From: Bradyrhizobium centrolobii
Lineage (GTDB): Bacteria; Pseudomonadota; Alphaproteobacteria; Rhizobiales; Xanthobacteraceae
Direction: 5' to 3'
DNA: 64,000 nt
NCBI RefSeq assembly: GCF_001641635.1
Contig: NZ_LUUB01000038.1
Location: 51,418-115,417 of the forward strand
Shown here one piece after another: positions 28,533-39,161 of the stretch (within the stretch, counting starts at the first letter, position 1; the number at the start of each line of letters is the position of its first letter). The translations under genes and the position numbers were made by a program. Below the pieces are notes generated by a model, which saw only the letters and a program-made list of their open reading frames with translations, ran no database searches and was not told where the DNA came from.

Positions 28533-28793
28533 CTACTTGCCCTGGCGGTCGACCTTGTCCTTCTCTTTCTGGTTCATCTCCCGAACTTTCGGTTCTGCGC
28601 TGCTCTGCCCGGTGGTCTGGGTGGTCGAAGCCGGCGGTGCATTGGCGTTGGGAAGCGAGTTCTGGTCCGGCGCGGTGGGGCGCGTCGCGGTGGCCGGCGC
28701 GCTCGCAGCGCTCTGGGCGAAGGTGCTTGCTGCGGTCAAAAGAAAGGCGCCCGACAGCAGCGAGACTGCGAGCGCCCTTGAGGTCATGGTCAT
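28533..28793 (-). CDS. Small secreted Pro/Ala/Thr-rich protein, unknown
   Basis: An 86-residue protein: signal peptide ([17 protein letters not shown]), low-complexity Ala/Pro/Thr/Ser stretch, and a charged end ([15 protein letters not shown]). ATG 28793 has AGGAG eight bases upstream. It follows the CoxL-like gene on the same strand after 56 bp and could be in its operon. No family recognised; no metal-binding or Cys motif. Confidence 0.6.
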   Translation of the reverse strand: MTMTSRALAVSLLSGAFLLTAASTFAQSAASAPATATRPTAPDQNSLPNANAPPASTTQTTGQSSAEPKVREMNQKEKDKVDRQGK

Positions 28794-28849
28794 CGATCTG
28801 CTCCTGTCAGATCGATGGAAACGGCGCGAAGCCGACTTACGTTCCCGCT

Positions 28850-31162
28850 CTACGCCTCCAATTGCTTGCCGATCGGAAGCGCGCGGATGCGCTTGCCAGT
28901 CGCGGCGAAGATCGCGTTCATCAGCGCCGGCGCGAAGGGCGGCACGCCGGGCTCGCCGACGCCGCTCGGCGGCGTGTCGGGTCCGGGCGCCACGATGTAG
29001 ACGTTGGTGATCAGCGGAGACTCGTCCATCCTGATGACCTGGAAGTCGTCAAAGTTCTTCTGCTCCACCTTGCCGTCCTTGAAGGTGAGCTCGCCATATT
29101 TGGCGAGGCTGAGGCCCATGATCGCCGCACCCTCGATCTGCGACTCGATGCGCTCGGGATTGACGTAGGTGCCGCAATCGATAGCGGTGTCGACCCGCGG
29201 CACCGTCAGCTTGCCCTTGTCGTCGACGGCCACCTCGACGATGGTCGCGATGTAGCTGACGAAGCTGCGGTGCACGGCGATGCCGAGGCCATGGCCCTTC
29301 GGCACCTGGCGCCCCCATTCGCCCTTCTCGGCGACCAGCTCGACCATCTTGCGCAGCCGCGCGGTGTCGATCGGGTAGCTGTCATAGGGCTCGCCGTAGT
29401 TCCAGAGGTCCTTCACCTCAGGCTTGACGATCCGCGGGCTGCCGATCAGCGCGAGCAGCGTCTCCTTCTGGTCACGGCCCGTCGCATGCGCGATCTCGCC
29501 GACCATCGACTGCACCGCGAAGGCGCGCGGAATGTTCGAGACCGAGCGGAACCAGCCGATGCGGGTATGCGCGGCCGCTTCCGGATTCTCGCAGGAGATG
29601 TTGGCGATCTCGAAGGGCATGTCGACGAGCCCCATGCCGAGCTCGAAGGCCGCCTGGTGAACGGTGCCGGCGGCGAAGGTCGAGGCGATGCTGGGGGCCA
29701 CGCTGCGGTGGCGCCAGGCGATCACCTTGCCGTTCTTGTCGAGCCCCGCCTCGATCCGCTCGACCGAGACGGTGTGCAGGAAGTCGTGGTGGACGTCGTC
29801 CTCCCGCGTCCACTGCACTTTCACCGGCGCGCCGAGCTCCTTCGACAGAAGCGCGGCCTCGAGCGCGAAGTCGCATTTCGACTTGCGGCCGAAGCCGCCG
29901 CCAAGCAGCGTGACGTTGACCGTCACATTCTGCTCGGGGATACCAAGCGTCTTGGCGACGTCTTCGCGCGTGCCGCCGGGGCTCTGCACCGGCGCCCAGA
30001 TCTCGGCCTTGTCGCCCTTGACGTCGGCGACCGCGACCGGCGGCTCCATGCTGACATGGGCGAGGTGGGGCAGGTAGTATTCGCCGACGATGACCTTGTC
30101 GGCGCTTTTCAGCGCGGCATCCGCATCGCCCTCCTTGCGCACGACGAGGCCCGGCTTGCGCGAGGCCTCCTCAAGCTCCTTGCGATAGGCGACCGAGTCG
30201 TATTTGCCGTTGGGGCCATCGTCCCAGACCAGCTTCAGCGCGTCGCGTCCCTTGATCGCCGCACCGGTGTTGCGAGCGATCACGGCGACGCCGCCGAGCG
30301 GCTGGAATTTCGAGGGCCACGGCCAGCCGCGGACCTGCATCACCTTCTCCACGCCGGAAACTTTCAGCGCCCCATCCGGATCGAACGAGACCAGCTTGCC
30401 GCCGGTCACCGGCGGGCGCGCGATGACCGCGTATTTCATCCCGGGCAGGCGAACGTCGGCGCCGTAACCCGCCTTGCCCGTGGTGATGTCGTGAAGATCG
30501 ACGATGCCGATCTTGCCCTTGGTCAGATAGTGGAAGTCCTTGGGGTCCTTCAGCTTGAGGCCTTCGATGCTCGGCACCGATTCCTTGGCGGCATCGGCCG
30601 CGAGCTCTCCGAAGCCGAACTTGCGCCCGCTGGCGCCATGGACCACCTCGTGATTGACCGCCTTCACCTCGGTCGCCGGCACGCCCCAGCGCTTTGCGGC
30701 AGCCTGCTCCAGCATGGTGCGGGCGGAGGCGCCGATCTGGCGCATCGGCATCAGATAGTGCCGCGTGCTGCGCGAGCCGTCGGTGTCCTGGTTGCCGAAC
30801 TTGACCTCGTCGCCATGGGCCTGCTGCACCTTGACCCTGGACCAGTCGGCTTCCATCTCCTCGGCCACGATCAGCGGCAGGCTGGTGCGCACGCCGGTGC
30901 CCATCTCGGAGCGGTGCGCGATGATGGTGACGACGCCGTCAGGCGCGACCGCGACGAAGACGCGCGGATCGACCACGACGCCGTGCGGCATCTTTCCCGC
31001 GCCGGTCTCATAGGCGAAGGCCTGGCGCGACATTACGGGCGCGGCAAGCACGAAGCCGCCGGTGACGCCGAGGCCCTTCAGGATGCTACGGCGCGAGACC
31101 TTCTCGACCTTGATGTTCTTTTCGAAGCCACGAAGCTTCCCGGGATTGTCGATGAAATTCAT
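28850..31162 (-). CDS. Molybdopterin-binding aldehyde oxidase-type subunit (CoxL/IorB-like)
   Basis: A 770-residue large subunit of the xanthine-oxidase family in its IorB/periplasmic aldehyde-oxidase form. Twin-arginine signal near residues 20-45 ([21 protein letters not shown]). Mo-cofactor features include [19 protein letters not shown], [24 protein letters not shown] quinone/cofactor loop and the active-site Glu in [20 protein letters not shown] 31162 overlaps the region of the small-subunit stop, preceded by GGGGG. The electron-transfer subunit is encoded directly upstream; there is no FAD subunit, as in IorAB and related two-subunit enzymes. In this neighbourhood it could oxidise aldehydes produced by the PQQ dehydrogenases (inference). 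Confidence 0.9.
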   Translation of the reverse strand: MNFIDNPGKLRGFEKNIKVEKVSRRSILKGLGVTGGFVLAAPVMSRQAFAYETGAGKMPHGVVVDPRVFVAVAPDGVVTIIAHRSEMGTGVRTSLPLIVAEEMEADWSRVKVQQAHGDEVKFGNQDTDGSRSTRHYLMPMRQIGASARTMLEQAAAKRWGVPATEVKAVNHEVVHGASGRKFGFGELAADAAKESVPSIEGLKLKDPKDFHYLTKGKIGIVDLHDITTGKAGYGADVRLPGMKYAVIARPPVTGGKLVSFDPDGALKVSGVEKVMQVRGWPWPSKFQPLGGVAVIARNTGAAIKGRDALKLVWDDGPNGKYDSVAYRKELEEASRKPGLVVRKEGDADAALKSADKVIVGEYYLPHLAHVSMEPPVAVADVKGDKAEIWAPVQSPGGTREDVAKTLGIPEQNVTVNVTLLGGGFGRKSKCDFALEAALLSKELGAPVKVQWTREDDVHHDFLHTVSVERIEAGLDKNGKVIAWRHRSVAPSIASTFAAGTVHQAAFELGMGLVDMPFEIANISCENPEAAAHTRIGWFRSVSNIPRAFAVQSMVGEIAHATGRDQKETLLALIGSPRIVKPEVKDLWNYGEPYDSYPIDTARLRKMVELVAEKGEWGRQVPKGHGLGIAVHRSFVSYIATIVEVAVDDKGKLTVPRVDTAIDCGTYVNPERIESQIEGAAIMGLSLAKYGELTFKDGKVEQKNFDDFQVIRMDESPLITNVYIVAPGPDTPPSGVGEPGVPPFAPALMNAIFAATGKRIRALPIGKQLEA

Positions 31163-31164
31163 GA

Positions 31165-31617
<453 letters not shown>

Positions 31618-31974
31618 GATCGTCCCTCGCTCTTCATAAGCATGTCGATTTTGAATGAGCCGACATCAGTCGGCGCCATGGGGCCGTACGTCGTTTCGCC
31701 CACATCCCGGCCTGTCGTCCCGCGCGGGCAGTCCCGGAGGGAGGTCGGAATGCGATCGGCGATGTCTGGATGTGCTCGATACCTCCCGTTTTCGTTCTTA
31801 ATTGATTATGTTTCGCTCGGCATCGTCACGCCGCGACCGTATCAGAGATCGGGCTGGACCGGCATTCACAGCCGGGTGTCCTTGACGTGAACAGATTGTA
31901 TCTGCGGTTTGGCAAAAGCAGGGCGGCGATGCTGCGCCTTGGGTGCCGCGCGGATCCTGCAAGGCAGGTGGCAG
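31618..31974. other. Non-coding gap upstream of coxS-like gene
   Basis: About 360 bp with no supportable gene. It must contain the promoter of the aldehyde-oxidase pair; a T/A-richer patch at about 31790-31815 (TTTTCGTTCTTAATTGATTATG) is the likeliest promoter zone. No repeat or RNA gene recognised. Confidence 0.4.
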
Positions 31975-32016
31975 CAAAAAAGCTTCGTCCGCCAGGAGGG
32001 ACTGCGCGGACGAAGC
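31975..32016 (-). terminator. Rho-independent terminator for the xoxF-gfa operon
   Basis: Perfect 11-bp stem (31982-31992 GCTTCGTCCGC; 32006-32016 GCGGACGAAGC), 13-nt loop. On the minus strand it is followed by a run of six T. It lies ~240 bp after the gfa stop; positions 32020-32257 in between hold nothing recognisable. Confidence 0.75.
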
Positions 32017-32257
32017 AGGATGCCTCAGTCGAGGGAGGGAGAAACGCAGGGCACGCGTACTTCAACGAGGAAGCAGGCGGCACTGCGCAGTCATTCAAAG
32101 ACCAGGACTGAGGGAGCCAACGGCTCTCGCAGGCGCATCAAGTAGAAGCGGCGGCTGCGATGCCGCCGCAATCCATCGGGGCCTCGCCCGTCCGGCGCGC
32201 TGAAGGTGGTCGAGACCAGCGGCTGGACGGGAGATGGCGAACGTTTGGCGGCCTTGA

Positions 32258-32821
32258 TCAGGCGGCCTTGGCTTTCGCCACGTGGGTCGCGATCGCGTCC
32301 ATCAGCGCCGGCGACAAGCAGTCATAGGGCTCGAGCCCCAGCTCCTTGAGCCGTGACCGAACGCCGGCCATCTGCTCCGGCTTCACGCCCGATTCGATTA
32401 CCGAGGAGACGAAGGCGGCGAATTGCGGCGCCTGCGAGCCCTGTTCCTGGAACAGTTCGGGATGGATGAAGTCGAGGCCGTAGAACGGATGGTTCTTGTT
32501 CTCGATGCGGCCATACATGTGCGTGCCGCAGGCCTTGCAGGCGTAGCGCTGGATCACCGCCGAAGGGTCGACGATCTGGAGCTTGTCACCGTTCTCGAGC
32601 ACGGTGACGTTCTGGCGCGGCACCACCGCGACGACCGAGAACATCGCGCCTTGCGGCTTCCAGCATTTGGTGCAGCCGCAGGCGTGATTGTGGGCGACGT
32701 CGCCCTTGATGCCGACCTTGACCGGATGGTCAGTGCATTTGCAGACCAGCGTTCCGCCGGCAAAGCTGCCGCTGCCCTGTTTGATGCCGTTGTCGATTGA
32801 GGGGTGGAGTGCAACAGTCAT
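32258..32821 (-). CDS. gfa: Glutathione-dependent formaldehyde-activating enzyme (Gfa)
   Basis: A 187-residue cytoplasmic zinc protein proposed to speed formation of S-hydroxymethylglutathione from formaldehyde and GSH. Zinc-binding Cys motifs: CKC near residue 27 ([12 protein letters not shown]), [14 protein letters not shown], and [12 protein letters not shown], the Gfa set. Length is normal for the family. It follows the GSH-dependent formaldehyde dehydrogenase by 33 bp on the same strand, so the two act in sequence on formaldehyde from XoxF. Last gene of the operon. Confidence 0.93.
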   Translation of the reverse strand: MTVALHPSIDNGIKQGSGSFAGGTLVCKCTDHPVKVGIKGDVAHNHACGCTKCWKPQGAMFSVVAVVPRQNVTVLENGDKLQIVDPSAVIQRYACKACGTHMYGRIENKNHPFYGLDFIHPELFQEQGSQAPQFAAFVSSVIESGVKPEQMAGVRSRLKELGLEPYDCLSPALMDAIATHVAKAKAA

Positions 32822-32854
32822 GGGACGATCCTCCTGGTGGGTGATGGTTCGGGT

Positions 32855-33964
32855 TCAGTAGACGACGACGGAACGGATCGATTTGCCCTCATGCATCAGG
32901 TCGAAGCCCTTGTTGATGTCTTCGAGCTTCAGCACGTGGGTGATCATCGGATCGATCTGGATCTTTCCATCCATGTACCAGTCGACGATCTTCGGCACGT
33001 CGGTGCGGCCGCGCGCGCCGCCGAAGGCGGTGCCTCTCCAGTTGCGGCCGGTGACGAGCTGGAACGGACGTGTGGCGATCTCCTTGCCGGCTTCCGCGAC
33101 GCCGATGATGATCGAGGTGCCCCAGCCGCGATGGCAGGCTTCGAGCGCCTGGCGCATCACCGTGGTGTTGCCGGTGCAGTCGAAGGTGTAGTCGGCGCCG
33201 CCGTCGGTGAGCGTGACCAGGTGCTGGACGACGTCGCCGGTGACCTTCTTCGGGTTGACGAAGTGCGTCATGCCGAACTTGCGGCCCCATTCCTCCTTGG
33301 AGTCGTTGATGTCGACGCCGATGATCTTGTCGGCGCCGGCCATCTTGGCGCCCTGGATGACGTTGAGGCCAATGCCGCCGAGGCCGAACACGACGACGTT
33401 CGAGCCGGGGGTAACCTTGGCGGTGTTGACGACGGCGCCGACACCAGTGGTGACGCCGCAGCCGATGTAGCAGCTCTTGTCGAAGGGGGCGTCCTCGCGG
33501 ATCTTCGCCACCGCGATCTCCGGCAGCACGGTGAAGTTCGAGAACGTCGAGCAGCCCATGTAGTGGTAGATCGGCTTGCCCTTGTAGGAAAAGCGGCTGG
33601 TGCCATCAGGCATCACGCCCTTGCCCTGAGTAGCGCGGATCGCGGTACAGAGATTGGTCTTCTGGCTGAGGCAGCTTTTGCACTGCCGGCATTCCGGCGT
33701 GTAGAGCGGGATGACGTGATCGCCCGGCTTCACCGAGGTCACGCCTGCGCCGATCTCGCGGATGATGCCGGCGCCCTCATGGCCCAGGATCGACGGAAAG
33801 ATTCCCTCGCTGTCGAAGCCGTCGAGCGTGTAGGCGTCGGTATGGCAGATGCCCGTTGCCTTGATCTCGACCAGGACTTCGCCGGCCTTCGGTCCTTCCA
33901 GATCGACTTCGACGATCTCAAGCGGTTTTTTCGCTTCGAAAGCGACGGCGGCACGTGTCTTCAT
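32855..33964 (-). CDS. frmA: S-(hydroxymethyl)glutathione dehydrogenase / class III alcohol dehydrogenase
   Basis: A 369-residue cytoplasmic zinc alcohol dehydrogenase that oxidises S-hydroxymethylglutathione to S-formylglutathione with NAD+. Catalytic zinc: C in [11 protein letters not shown] and GHEGAG; structural zinc: [18 protein letters not shown] fold [14 protein letters not shown]; class III Arg region near [17 protein letters not shown]. Full length with no gaps. It lies between the cytochrome c of the xox operon and gfa, completing formaldehyde removal. Also expected to act as S-nitrosoglutathione reductase (family knowledge). Confidence 0.95.
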   Translation of the reverse strand: MKTRAAVAFEAKKPLEIVEVDLEGPKAGEVLVEIKATGICHTDAYTLDGFDSEGIFPSILGHEGAGIIREIGAGVTSVKPGDHVIPLYTPECRQCKSCLSQKTNLCTAIRATQGKGVMPDGTSRFSYKGKPIYHYMGCSTFSNFTVLPEIAVAKIREDAPFDKSCYIGCGVTTGVGAVVNTAKVTPGSNVVVFGLGGIGLNVIQGAKMAGADKIIGVDINDSKEEWGRKFGMTHFVNPKKVTGDVVQHLVTLTDGGADYTFDCTGNTTVMRQALEACHRGWGTSIIIGVAEAGKEIATRPFQLVTGRNWRGTAFGGARGRTDVPKIVDWYMDGKIQIDPMITHVLKLEDINKGFDLMHEGKSIRSVVVY

Positions 33965-34027
33965 CGTAAACTCCTCAAATCCTCATGGAGACGCCAAGAC
34001 TTCAAGTCTCGGCCCGGCTCCAAACGT

Positions 34028-34549
34028 TTATTTCTTGCCCATGCACGAGTCTTCCGCCTTGGTATAGGCGTCAGTCTTGTCCTCATGCTTGCCGGGCCGC
34101 GCACGGCCCCAGGCTTCGTTGGAACGCGCGCGCAGATAGACGTAGAGATCGTCCATGTAGCAGGCCACGTTCGGATTATCGCCGAAGGCCGGCATCACAT
34201 TCTCCTGGGCGGTGGAGATGTTCTTGCGGCCGGAGGCAACGACGCCGAGAAAATCGGCATAGCTCATCGTCTTGAGCGAGTCCTTCAGCGCCGGCGCGTA
34301 GGTGGAGCCCATTCCATCCGGGCCATGGCACACATGGCAGTCCGAGTGATAGCGGCGGTATCCGGAATAGGTGTACCAGTCCACGTTGCCGTCGGCCGAG
34401 ATCTTGTAGGTCGGATTTCCTTCCTTATCGAGCCATTCGCCAGTTTCGGTTTGCTTGACGGCAGTCGGGTCACCCGAGTTGTCCGCGACGGCAATTCCTC
34501 CGGACGCAACGAAGAACATCGCAGCAATGACAGAGCAGATCTTACGCAA
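34028..34549 (-). CDS. xoxG: Methanol-metabolism-type cytochrome c, XoxG-like electron acceptor
   Basis: A 173-residue exported monohaem cytochrome. Signal peptide RKICSVIAAMFFVASGGIAVA; haem site C71-H-V-C74-H75; later Cys in NVACYMDDLYVYLRARS and EDSCMGKK, the extra Cys pair typical of the methanol-linked four-Cys cytochromes; probable axial Met in ENVMPAFGD. I prefer a TTG start (34549), because GAGGAAAA lies just upstream; the in-frame ATG at 34606 falls inside a strong hairpin and would add a polar extension. Directly after xoxF, so it is the likely in vivo acceptor for XoxF electrons. Confidence 0.85.
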   Translation of the reverse strand: MRKICSVIAAMFFVASGGIAVADNSGDPTAVKQTETGEWLDKEGNPTYKISADGNVDWYTYSGYRRYHSDCHVCHGPDGMGSTYAPALKDSLKTMSYADFLGVVASGRKNISTAQENVMPAFGDNPNVACYMDDLYVYLRARSNEAWGRARPGKHEDKTDAYTKAEDSCMGKK

Positions 34550-34584
34550 GAGATTTTTCCTCGCAGGCGCGCGGTGGAGACGAG

Positions 34585-34613
34585 CCGGCGCGTGGAGTTG
34601 ATCCACGCGCCGG
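34585..34613 (-). other. Intercistronic hairpin between xoxF and its cytochrome gene
   Basis: Perfect 12-bp stem CCGGCGCGTGGA / TCCACGCGCCGG, 5-nt loop, in the 82-bp gap after xoxF. No T-run follows on the minus strand, so it is more likely an mRNA-stabilising or partial attenuation element that raises xoxF over the downstream genes. Confidence 0.55.
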
Positions 34614-34631
34614 AGCGATGCTGAAGAGAGG

Positions 34632-36437
34632 CTAGTTGGGCAGCGAGAACACGGTCAGCGTACCGCCGAGTGCCGTGTAGTTGCTGAGCGCCGCGTAGCC
34701 CCCGACTGCGCCGAGACCGGCGGTCGGATCGGTCAGACCTGCCGCCAGACCGATGCCGGCCCAGCCGCCCACGCCGGAGAGCACGGCAACGTACTGCTTG
34801 CCATTGTTCTCATAGGTCGTGACGTTGCCGATGATGCCGGAGGGAGTCTTGAACTTGTAGAGCTCCTTGCCGGTCTTGGCGTCGACCGCCTTCAGGTAAC
34901 CTTCGAGCGTGCCGTAGAACACCACGTTGCCGGCGGTTGCGAGCGCACCCGACCAGACCGAGAACTGCTCCTTGTTGGACCAGACGATCTTGCCGGTCTT
35001 GCCGTCCCAGGCGATGAAGTTGCCCATGTGGCTTTCACCCTGCGGCGGATACATCGAGAGCGTCGCACCCACATAGGGCTGACCCGCGGTGTAGCTCACC
35101 TTGAACGGTTCGTAGTCCATGCAGACGTGGTTGGTCGGGACGTAGAACAGCTGCGTGTCGGGCGAGTAGGCCGCCGGCTGCTCGTCCTTGGTGCCGAGCG
35201 CGGCCGGGCAGATGCCCTTGGTGTTGTGATCCTCGCCGCCTTTTTCGGTCGAGGCCGCGTCAAGAACCTTCGGGCGACCGTAGGTCGGCGAGTTCTTGTC
35301 CATGTCGACGCCGGAGGTCCAGTTCACCTTCGGATCGTACTTCTCGGCGACCAGGAGTTCGCCCGTTGCACGATCGAGCGTGTAGCCGAGACCGTTGCGG
35401 TCGAAGTGCGTCAGGAGCTTGCGCGCCTGGCCGTTGATCTGCTGATCCGAGAGGATCATCTCGTTGACGCCGTCATAGTCCCATTCGTCATGGGGGGTCA
35501 TTTGATAGACCCACTTGGCCACGCCGGTGTCGGGATTGCGCGCCCAGATCGTCATCGACCATTTGTTGTCGCCCGGACGCTGCTTCGGATTCCAGGTCGA
35601 GGGATTGCCCGATCCGTAATAGATCAGGTTGAGCTCAGGATCGTAGGAGATCCAGCCCCAGGTGGCGCCGCCACCGATCTTCCACTGATCGCCTTGCCAG
35701 GTCTTGAGGCTGGAGTCCTTGCCGATCGGCTTGCCGAGAGCCGTGGTCTTCTCGGGGTCGACCAGGAGCTGATTATCCGGCCCCTCCGAGTACCCCCGCC
35801 AGACCTCCTTGCCCGTCTTGAGATCGTAGGCAGTCATGTGGGCCTGCACGCCGAACTCGCCACCGGAAATGCCGACCAGCACCTTGTCCTTGATGACCAT
35901 CGGCGCCGAGGTTCCGGTCTCGCCCTTGGTCGGATCGCCGTTCTTCGCAGTCCAGGCAACCTGGCCGGTCTTGGCATCAAGCGCGACCAGCGTGGTGTCA
36001 GCCTGGTGCAGGATGATCTTGCCGTCGCCATAGGCGAGGCCGCGGTTGACGGTGTCGCAGCACATCACCGGGATGACGTTCGGGTCTTGCTTCGGCTCGT
36101 ACTTCCAGATGATCTTGTTCTCGTTGGAAAGGTCAAGAGCATAGACCTTGTTCGGGAACGGAGTGTGGACGTACATCACGTTGCCGATGATCAGCGGCCC
36201 GCCTTCGTGGCCGCGCAGCACGCCGGTCGAGAAGGTCCAGGCGACCTGGAGCTTGCCGACATTCTGTGCGTTGATCTGGTTCAGCTTGGAATAGCGGCTG
36301 TTGGCATAGTCGCCCGTTGGCATTACCCAGTCTTTGGGATTCTGCGACATCTTGATCAGCTCGTCATTGGCTGACGCGCTGCCGACGGCCAGAGCCGCCG
36401 CGGAGCCAAGATAGGTCGCCAGTAGCACCTTGCGCAT
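34632..36437 (-). CDS. xoxF: Lanthanide-dependent methanol dehydrogenase XoxF (PQQ)
   Basis: A 601-residue periplasmic quinoprotein. Signal peptide ends [18 protein letters not shown], the XoxF start. Vicinal disulfide C126-C127 ([12 protein letters not shown]); metal ligands Glu in [10 protein letters not shown] and Asn in [10 protein letters not shown]; catalytic D320 with the lanthanide-specific D322 in [13 protein letters not shown]. The C-terminal Ala/Gly-rich block and FSLPN are typical of the XoxF5-like group. ATG 36437 is chosen over 36443 because AGGAGG then has 7-nt spacing. Head of the operon xoxF-cytochrome c-frmA-gfa, divergent from an AraC regulator. Oxidises methanol (and often formaldehyde) with La-Nd (family knowledge). 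Confidence 0.95.
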   Translation of the reverse strand: MRKVLLATYLGSAAALAVGSASANDELIKMSQNPKDWVMPTGDYANSRYSKLNQINAQNVGKLQVAWTFSTGVLRGHEGGPLIIGNVMYVHTPFPNKVYALDLSNENKIIWKYEPKQDPNVIPVMCCDTVNRGLAYGDGKIILHQADTTLVALDAKTGQVAWTAKNGDPTKGETGTSAPMVIKDKVLVGISGGEFGVQAHMTAYDLKTGKEVWRGYSEGPDNQLLVDPEKTTALGKPIGKDSSLKTWQGDQWKIGGGATWGWISYDPELNLIYYGSGNPSTWNPKQRPGDNKWSMTIWARNPDTGVAKWVYQMTPHDEWDYDGVNEMILSDQQINGQARKLLTHFDRNGLGYTLDRATGELLVAEKYDPKVNWTSGVDMDKNSPTYGRPKVLDAASTEKGGEDHNTKGICPAALGTKDEQPAAYSPDTQLFYVPTNHVCMDYEPFKVSYTAGQPYVGATLSMYPPQGESHMGNFIAWDGKTGKIVWSNKEQFSVWSGALATAGNVVFYGTLEGYLKAVDAKTGKELYKFKTPSGIIGNVTTYENNGKQYVAVLSGVGGWAGIGLAAGLTDPTAGLGAVGGYAALSNYTALGGTLTVFSLPN

Positions 36438-36950
36438 AGTCATTCCTCCTAGGTCTCGTTTATCGTTTTCGAAGCATGCTTAACCGCCGGGCTTTGACGT
36501 CCAGCGTCTGCTCGTGCAGGGCGGTCACGTTTGGGACCAGAAACGATGCTGTATTGTTTCCTCCTCCTGGTATGAGCCACAGGTCCGCGTTTGGTTAGCG
36601 GCCCGTTTCTTGTTGTTCCTGCCGCAATCCCTAACCGGTTCGCTATCGGGAAACTTGCCCAAGAGAGAAGCCGCTTTGCTCGACAGCGCACGGACGCGAA
36701 GTTTTTGATTTTGCAATAGCGAATTCAGCGGCTTCCGCGCTGCCCGACCGCAGGCTTCGGCGCTTCAGGTTCCCCTTGACGGCGCTGCAACTAAGTCGGA
36801 GGATTATTTTTAAGGACGGCAGTGGGGCAGGGCGCTTGCCCCAAAAGACCGCCCAGATTTGAGGTAAACGTCGCGCAATCACGACTGAGGGCTCCGGCGG
36901 CGCCGGTCGCGATTCGCGTCGACTCCCCGGGTGAAACCAGTGGCTGGATC
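36438..36950. promoter_or_regulatory. Divergent promoter region, xoxF / araC-type regulator
   Basis: A 513-bp non-coding gap. It holds a 9-bp inverted pair GAAGCCGCT (36667-36675) / AGCGGCTTC (36727-36735) flanking an A/T-rich core (GTTTTTGATTTTGCAATAGCG), the best candidate for a promoter/operator. No open frame here has an RBS or recognisable product. Confidence 0.45.
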
Positions 36951-37919
36951 ATGTCCGACACAATCCACACGCTCTCGACGACCGGACTGACGCCGAAGAA
37001 GCAGATCCAGAGCTGGATCGACGGGCTGACGAGCCTGTGCGGCTACTTCGATGTCGATCCGCTGGAGGCGTCCTCGCTCGAGGGACGAATCGATTACACC
37101 ACCGTTTCGCGTCTGAAGCTCTGCCAGATCGAGGTGAGCCAGCACCGCATCGCGCACACCATGGCGCGTGCCAAGGCGAACGAGCATCCCTACATCAAGA
37201 TTCACTTCCAGACCTACGGCGTGTCCTATTTCGAGCAGGAAGGTCGCCACATCGAGCTCAACCCGGGCGACATCATCGCCTACGACGTCTCCTGTCCGCA
37301 TTCGATCATCAGTCCCGCCTTCACGCGCCACGACGTGGTGATCGTGCCGAAGTCGCTGCTGCGCGATCGCGGCTTCCCGTCGCAGCGGATGCCGGCCTGC
37401 AAGCTGTCGGCGCGCACGGGTACGGGGCGGATCGCCCATGATTTCGTCCATGCGACCTTCGACGAGGCCGCGAAGCTGTCGGCGAACAGTGCGGTCGGCG
37501 TCGCCGATTCGCTGATCGACCTGTTGCTGCTGCCGCTGCGCGAGGCCGACACGATGTTCGATCGGGTCGGGCCCGAGGCGATGTATGTGCGCGCGCAGTT
37601 CTTCATCCGCGAGCACCTGCGCGACCCGGATCTGTGCATCGACCAGATCTCGACGGAGCTCGGTTGCTCCAAGCGCTATCTGCACATGCTGTTCAGCGAA
37701 CGCGGCACGACGGTGAGCGACTACATCTGGCAGGCGCGCCTGCAGAACTGCCGGCAGGAGCTCGAGGCCCACGGCGGCAAGACCATCACCGACGTCGCCT
37801 TCTCCTGGGGCTTTTCCAGCTCGTCGCATTTCAGCCGGGTATTCCGGAAATATTTCGGCGTGGTGCCGTCCTCGATCCACAAGGCGCAGCAGAACGCCGT
37901 TTCCTCCGAGGAGCACTAG
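36951..37919 (+). CDS. AraC-family transcriptional regulator, probable xox operon regulator
   Basis: A 322-residue regulator. N-terminal cupin-like effector domain of the AraC_binding_2 type (residues ~30-200; KIHFQTYGVSYFEQEGRHIELNPGDIIAYDV) and C-terminal double HTH (~220-315; DQISTELGCSKRYLHMLFSE, ITDVAFSWGFSSSSHFSRVFRKYFG). ATG 36951 is used; the open frame extends 43 codons upstream without homology. Divergent from xoxF across a shared control region, so it is the natural candidate for controlling methanol oxidation; the signal (methanol, formaldehyde or lanthanide) cannot be told. Followed by a hairpin terminator. Confidence 0.88.
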   Translation: MSDTIHTLSTTGLTPKKQIQSWIDGLTSLCGYFDVDPLEASSLEGRIDYTTVSRLKLCQIEVSQHRIAHTMARAKANEHPYIKIHFQTYGVSYFEQEGRHIELNPGDIIAYDVSCPHSIISPAFTRHDVVIVPKSLLRDRGFPSQRMPACKLSARTGTGRIAHDFVHATFDEAAKLSANSAVGVADSLIDLLLLPLREADTMFDRVGPEAMYVRAQFFIREHLRDPDLCIDQISTELGCSKRYLHMLFSERGTTVSDYIWQARLQNCRQELEAHGGKTITDVAFSWGFSSSSHFSRVFRKYFGVVPSSIHKAQQNAVSSEEH

Positions 37920-37971
37920 AAGAGGGGCCGCGTCGCGGCGCCGTTCGCATCATCGGCCGCACCGATCGAGG

Positions 37972-38003
37972 CGCCCGCCTCTGCAGGCGGGCGTTTCGCT
38001 TTT
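37972..38003 (+). terminator. Terminator between convergent araC-type and TTT genes
   Basis: Stem CGCCCGCCT / AGGCGGGCG with a 4-nt loop followed by TTTCGCTTTT. It ends 4 bp before the convergent gene's stop. Confidence 0.6.
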
Positions 38004-38007
38004 GGAG

Positions 38008-38997
38008 TCAGGCCGGCTCCAGGCCAAGCGACCGCGCGCTTTCGATCCAGATCGGCAGTTCGCGCTGATACAGGGCATTTGTCTCCTTGAACCCGAGCGC
38101 CGGTTCGAGCACGAACGTGCTGAGCACCTCCTTCACTTTCGGATCGCTGTTGGCAGCCACGCAGAGTTCGGCGAGCCGGTCGACGATCGGCTGCGGCGTC
38201 GCCTTCGGCACGGCCCAGCCTGTGAAGCCGCTCACCGTGAAAAACTTCGATGTTGCGCCCTGCTCGGGGAGAGTCTTGATGTTCGGGATCGCGTCGACCT
38301 TCTTCGAATGCACCGCGAACACGGTGCCGCGGTCGCTTTGCAGAACGGATTGCGCGGCCGTGTAGCTGCCCATCGCGGCATCGAGCGTGCCTTCCAGCAT
38401 CCCCGTCCACATCGGGGCTTCGCCACGATAGTGAACCGGCTCGATCCTGAGGCCATACTGCTTGTTGAGCTCATTGATCGTCATGTGCGGGGCCGAGCCC
38501 GCACTATAGGTGCCGAAGTTCACCTTGCCGCTCTTGCGCGCGAACGCGACGAAGTCGTCCAGCGTCTTGATGCCGGTTTTAGGGTTCGCCACCAGCAGTA
38601 GGCCGGCGCCCGGAATGACGCTGACGAGCGTCAGGTCCTTATCCATGTCGTAGCCTGGATTCTTCATGACCACCCGGTTCATGATGTAGGTGGTCGAGAT
38701 CGAGCACAGCACCGTGTGGCCGTCGGGCTCTGCACGGGCGACCTCTGCCGTGCCGATCGCGCCCGAGGCGCCGGGCTTGTTTTCGATGACGACGGTCTTT
38801 CCCACCTGCTTCGAGATGAACTCGCCGAATGCGCGCGCCAGCAGGTCGGTCTGTCCGCCGGCAGGGTAGCTGCAGATCATGCGGATCTGCCGCGACGGCC
38901 AGGCGGCTTGCGCCGAGGCGGGGCGCGAGATGGAAGGCATCACGGTAGCGGCGGTGCCGGCTGCGATGAAGTGGCGGCGATCGAGCTTCGCGGACAT
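38008..38997 (-). CDS. Tripartite tricarboxylate transporter substrate-binding protein (Bug family)
   Basis: A 329-residue periplasmic binding protein. Tat-type signal DRRHFIAAGTAATVMPS, then the Bug opening WPSRQIRMICSYPAGGQTDLLARAFGEFISKQ and VVIENKPGASGAIGTAEVARAEPDGHTVL, both family signatures. ATG 38997 with AAGGGA upstream. No TctA/TctB membrane partners are adjacent, which is common for Bug proteins. Ligands of the family include dicarboxylates, aromatic acids and nicotinate; not resolvable here. Confidence 0.9.
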   Translation of the reverse strand: MSAKLDRRHFIAAGTAATVMPSISRPASAQAAWPSRQIRMICSYPAGGQTDLLARAFGEFISKQVGKTVVIENKPGASGAIGTAEVARAEPDGHTVLCSISTTYIMNRVVMKNPGYDMDKDLTLVSVIPGAGLLLVANPKTGIKTLDDFVAFARKSGKVNFGTYSAGSAPHMTINELNKQYGLRIEPVHYRGEAPMWTGMLEGTLDAAMGSYTAAQSVLQSDRGTVFAVHSKKVDAIPNIKTLPEQGATSKFFTVSGFTGWAVPKATPQPIVDRLAELCVAANSDPKVKEVLSTFVLEPALGFKETNALYQRELPIWIESARSLGLEPA

Positions 38998-39161
38998 GAA
39001 TCCCTTCAATCCCTTCCTGAATTTTTCGTCGAGGGTACTGCATCATGCGGCCTGTGAAATGGGCGACAGGCGAGACAGATTGGCGCATTCGAGGGAAGGC
39101 GCCTGGTCCGGATCGTGGCGCCGCGCTCCCGCGCGCGATGCAGGTCGATCCTTGTCGCGTG

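Noticed and set aside
34550..34606. ATG at 34606 as the start of the XoxG-like cytochrome
   Set aside because: It lies inside a perfect hairpin, has no RBS and adds a polar stretch before the signal peptide.
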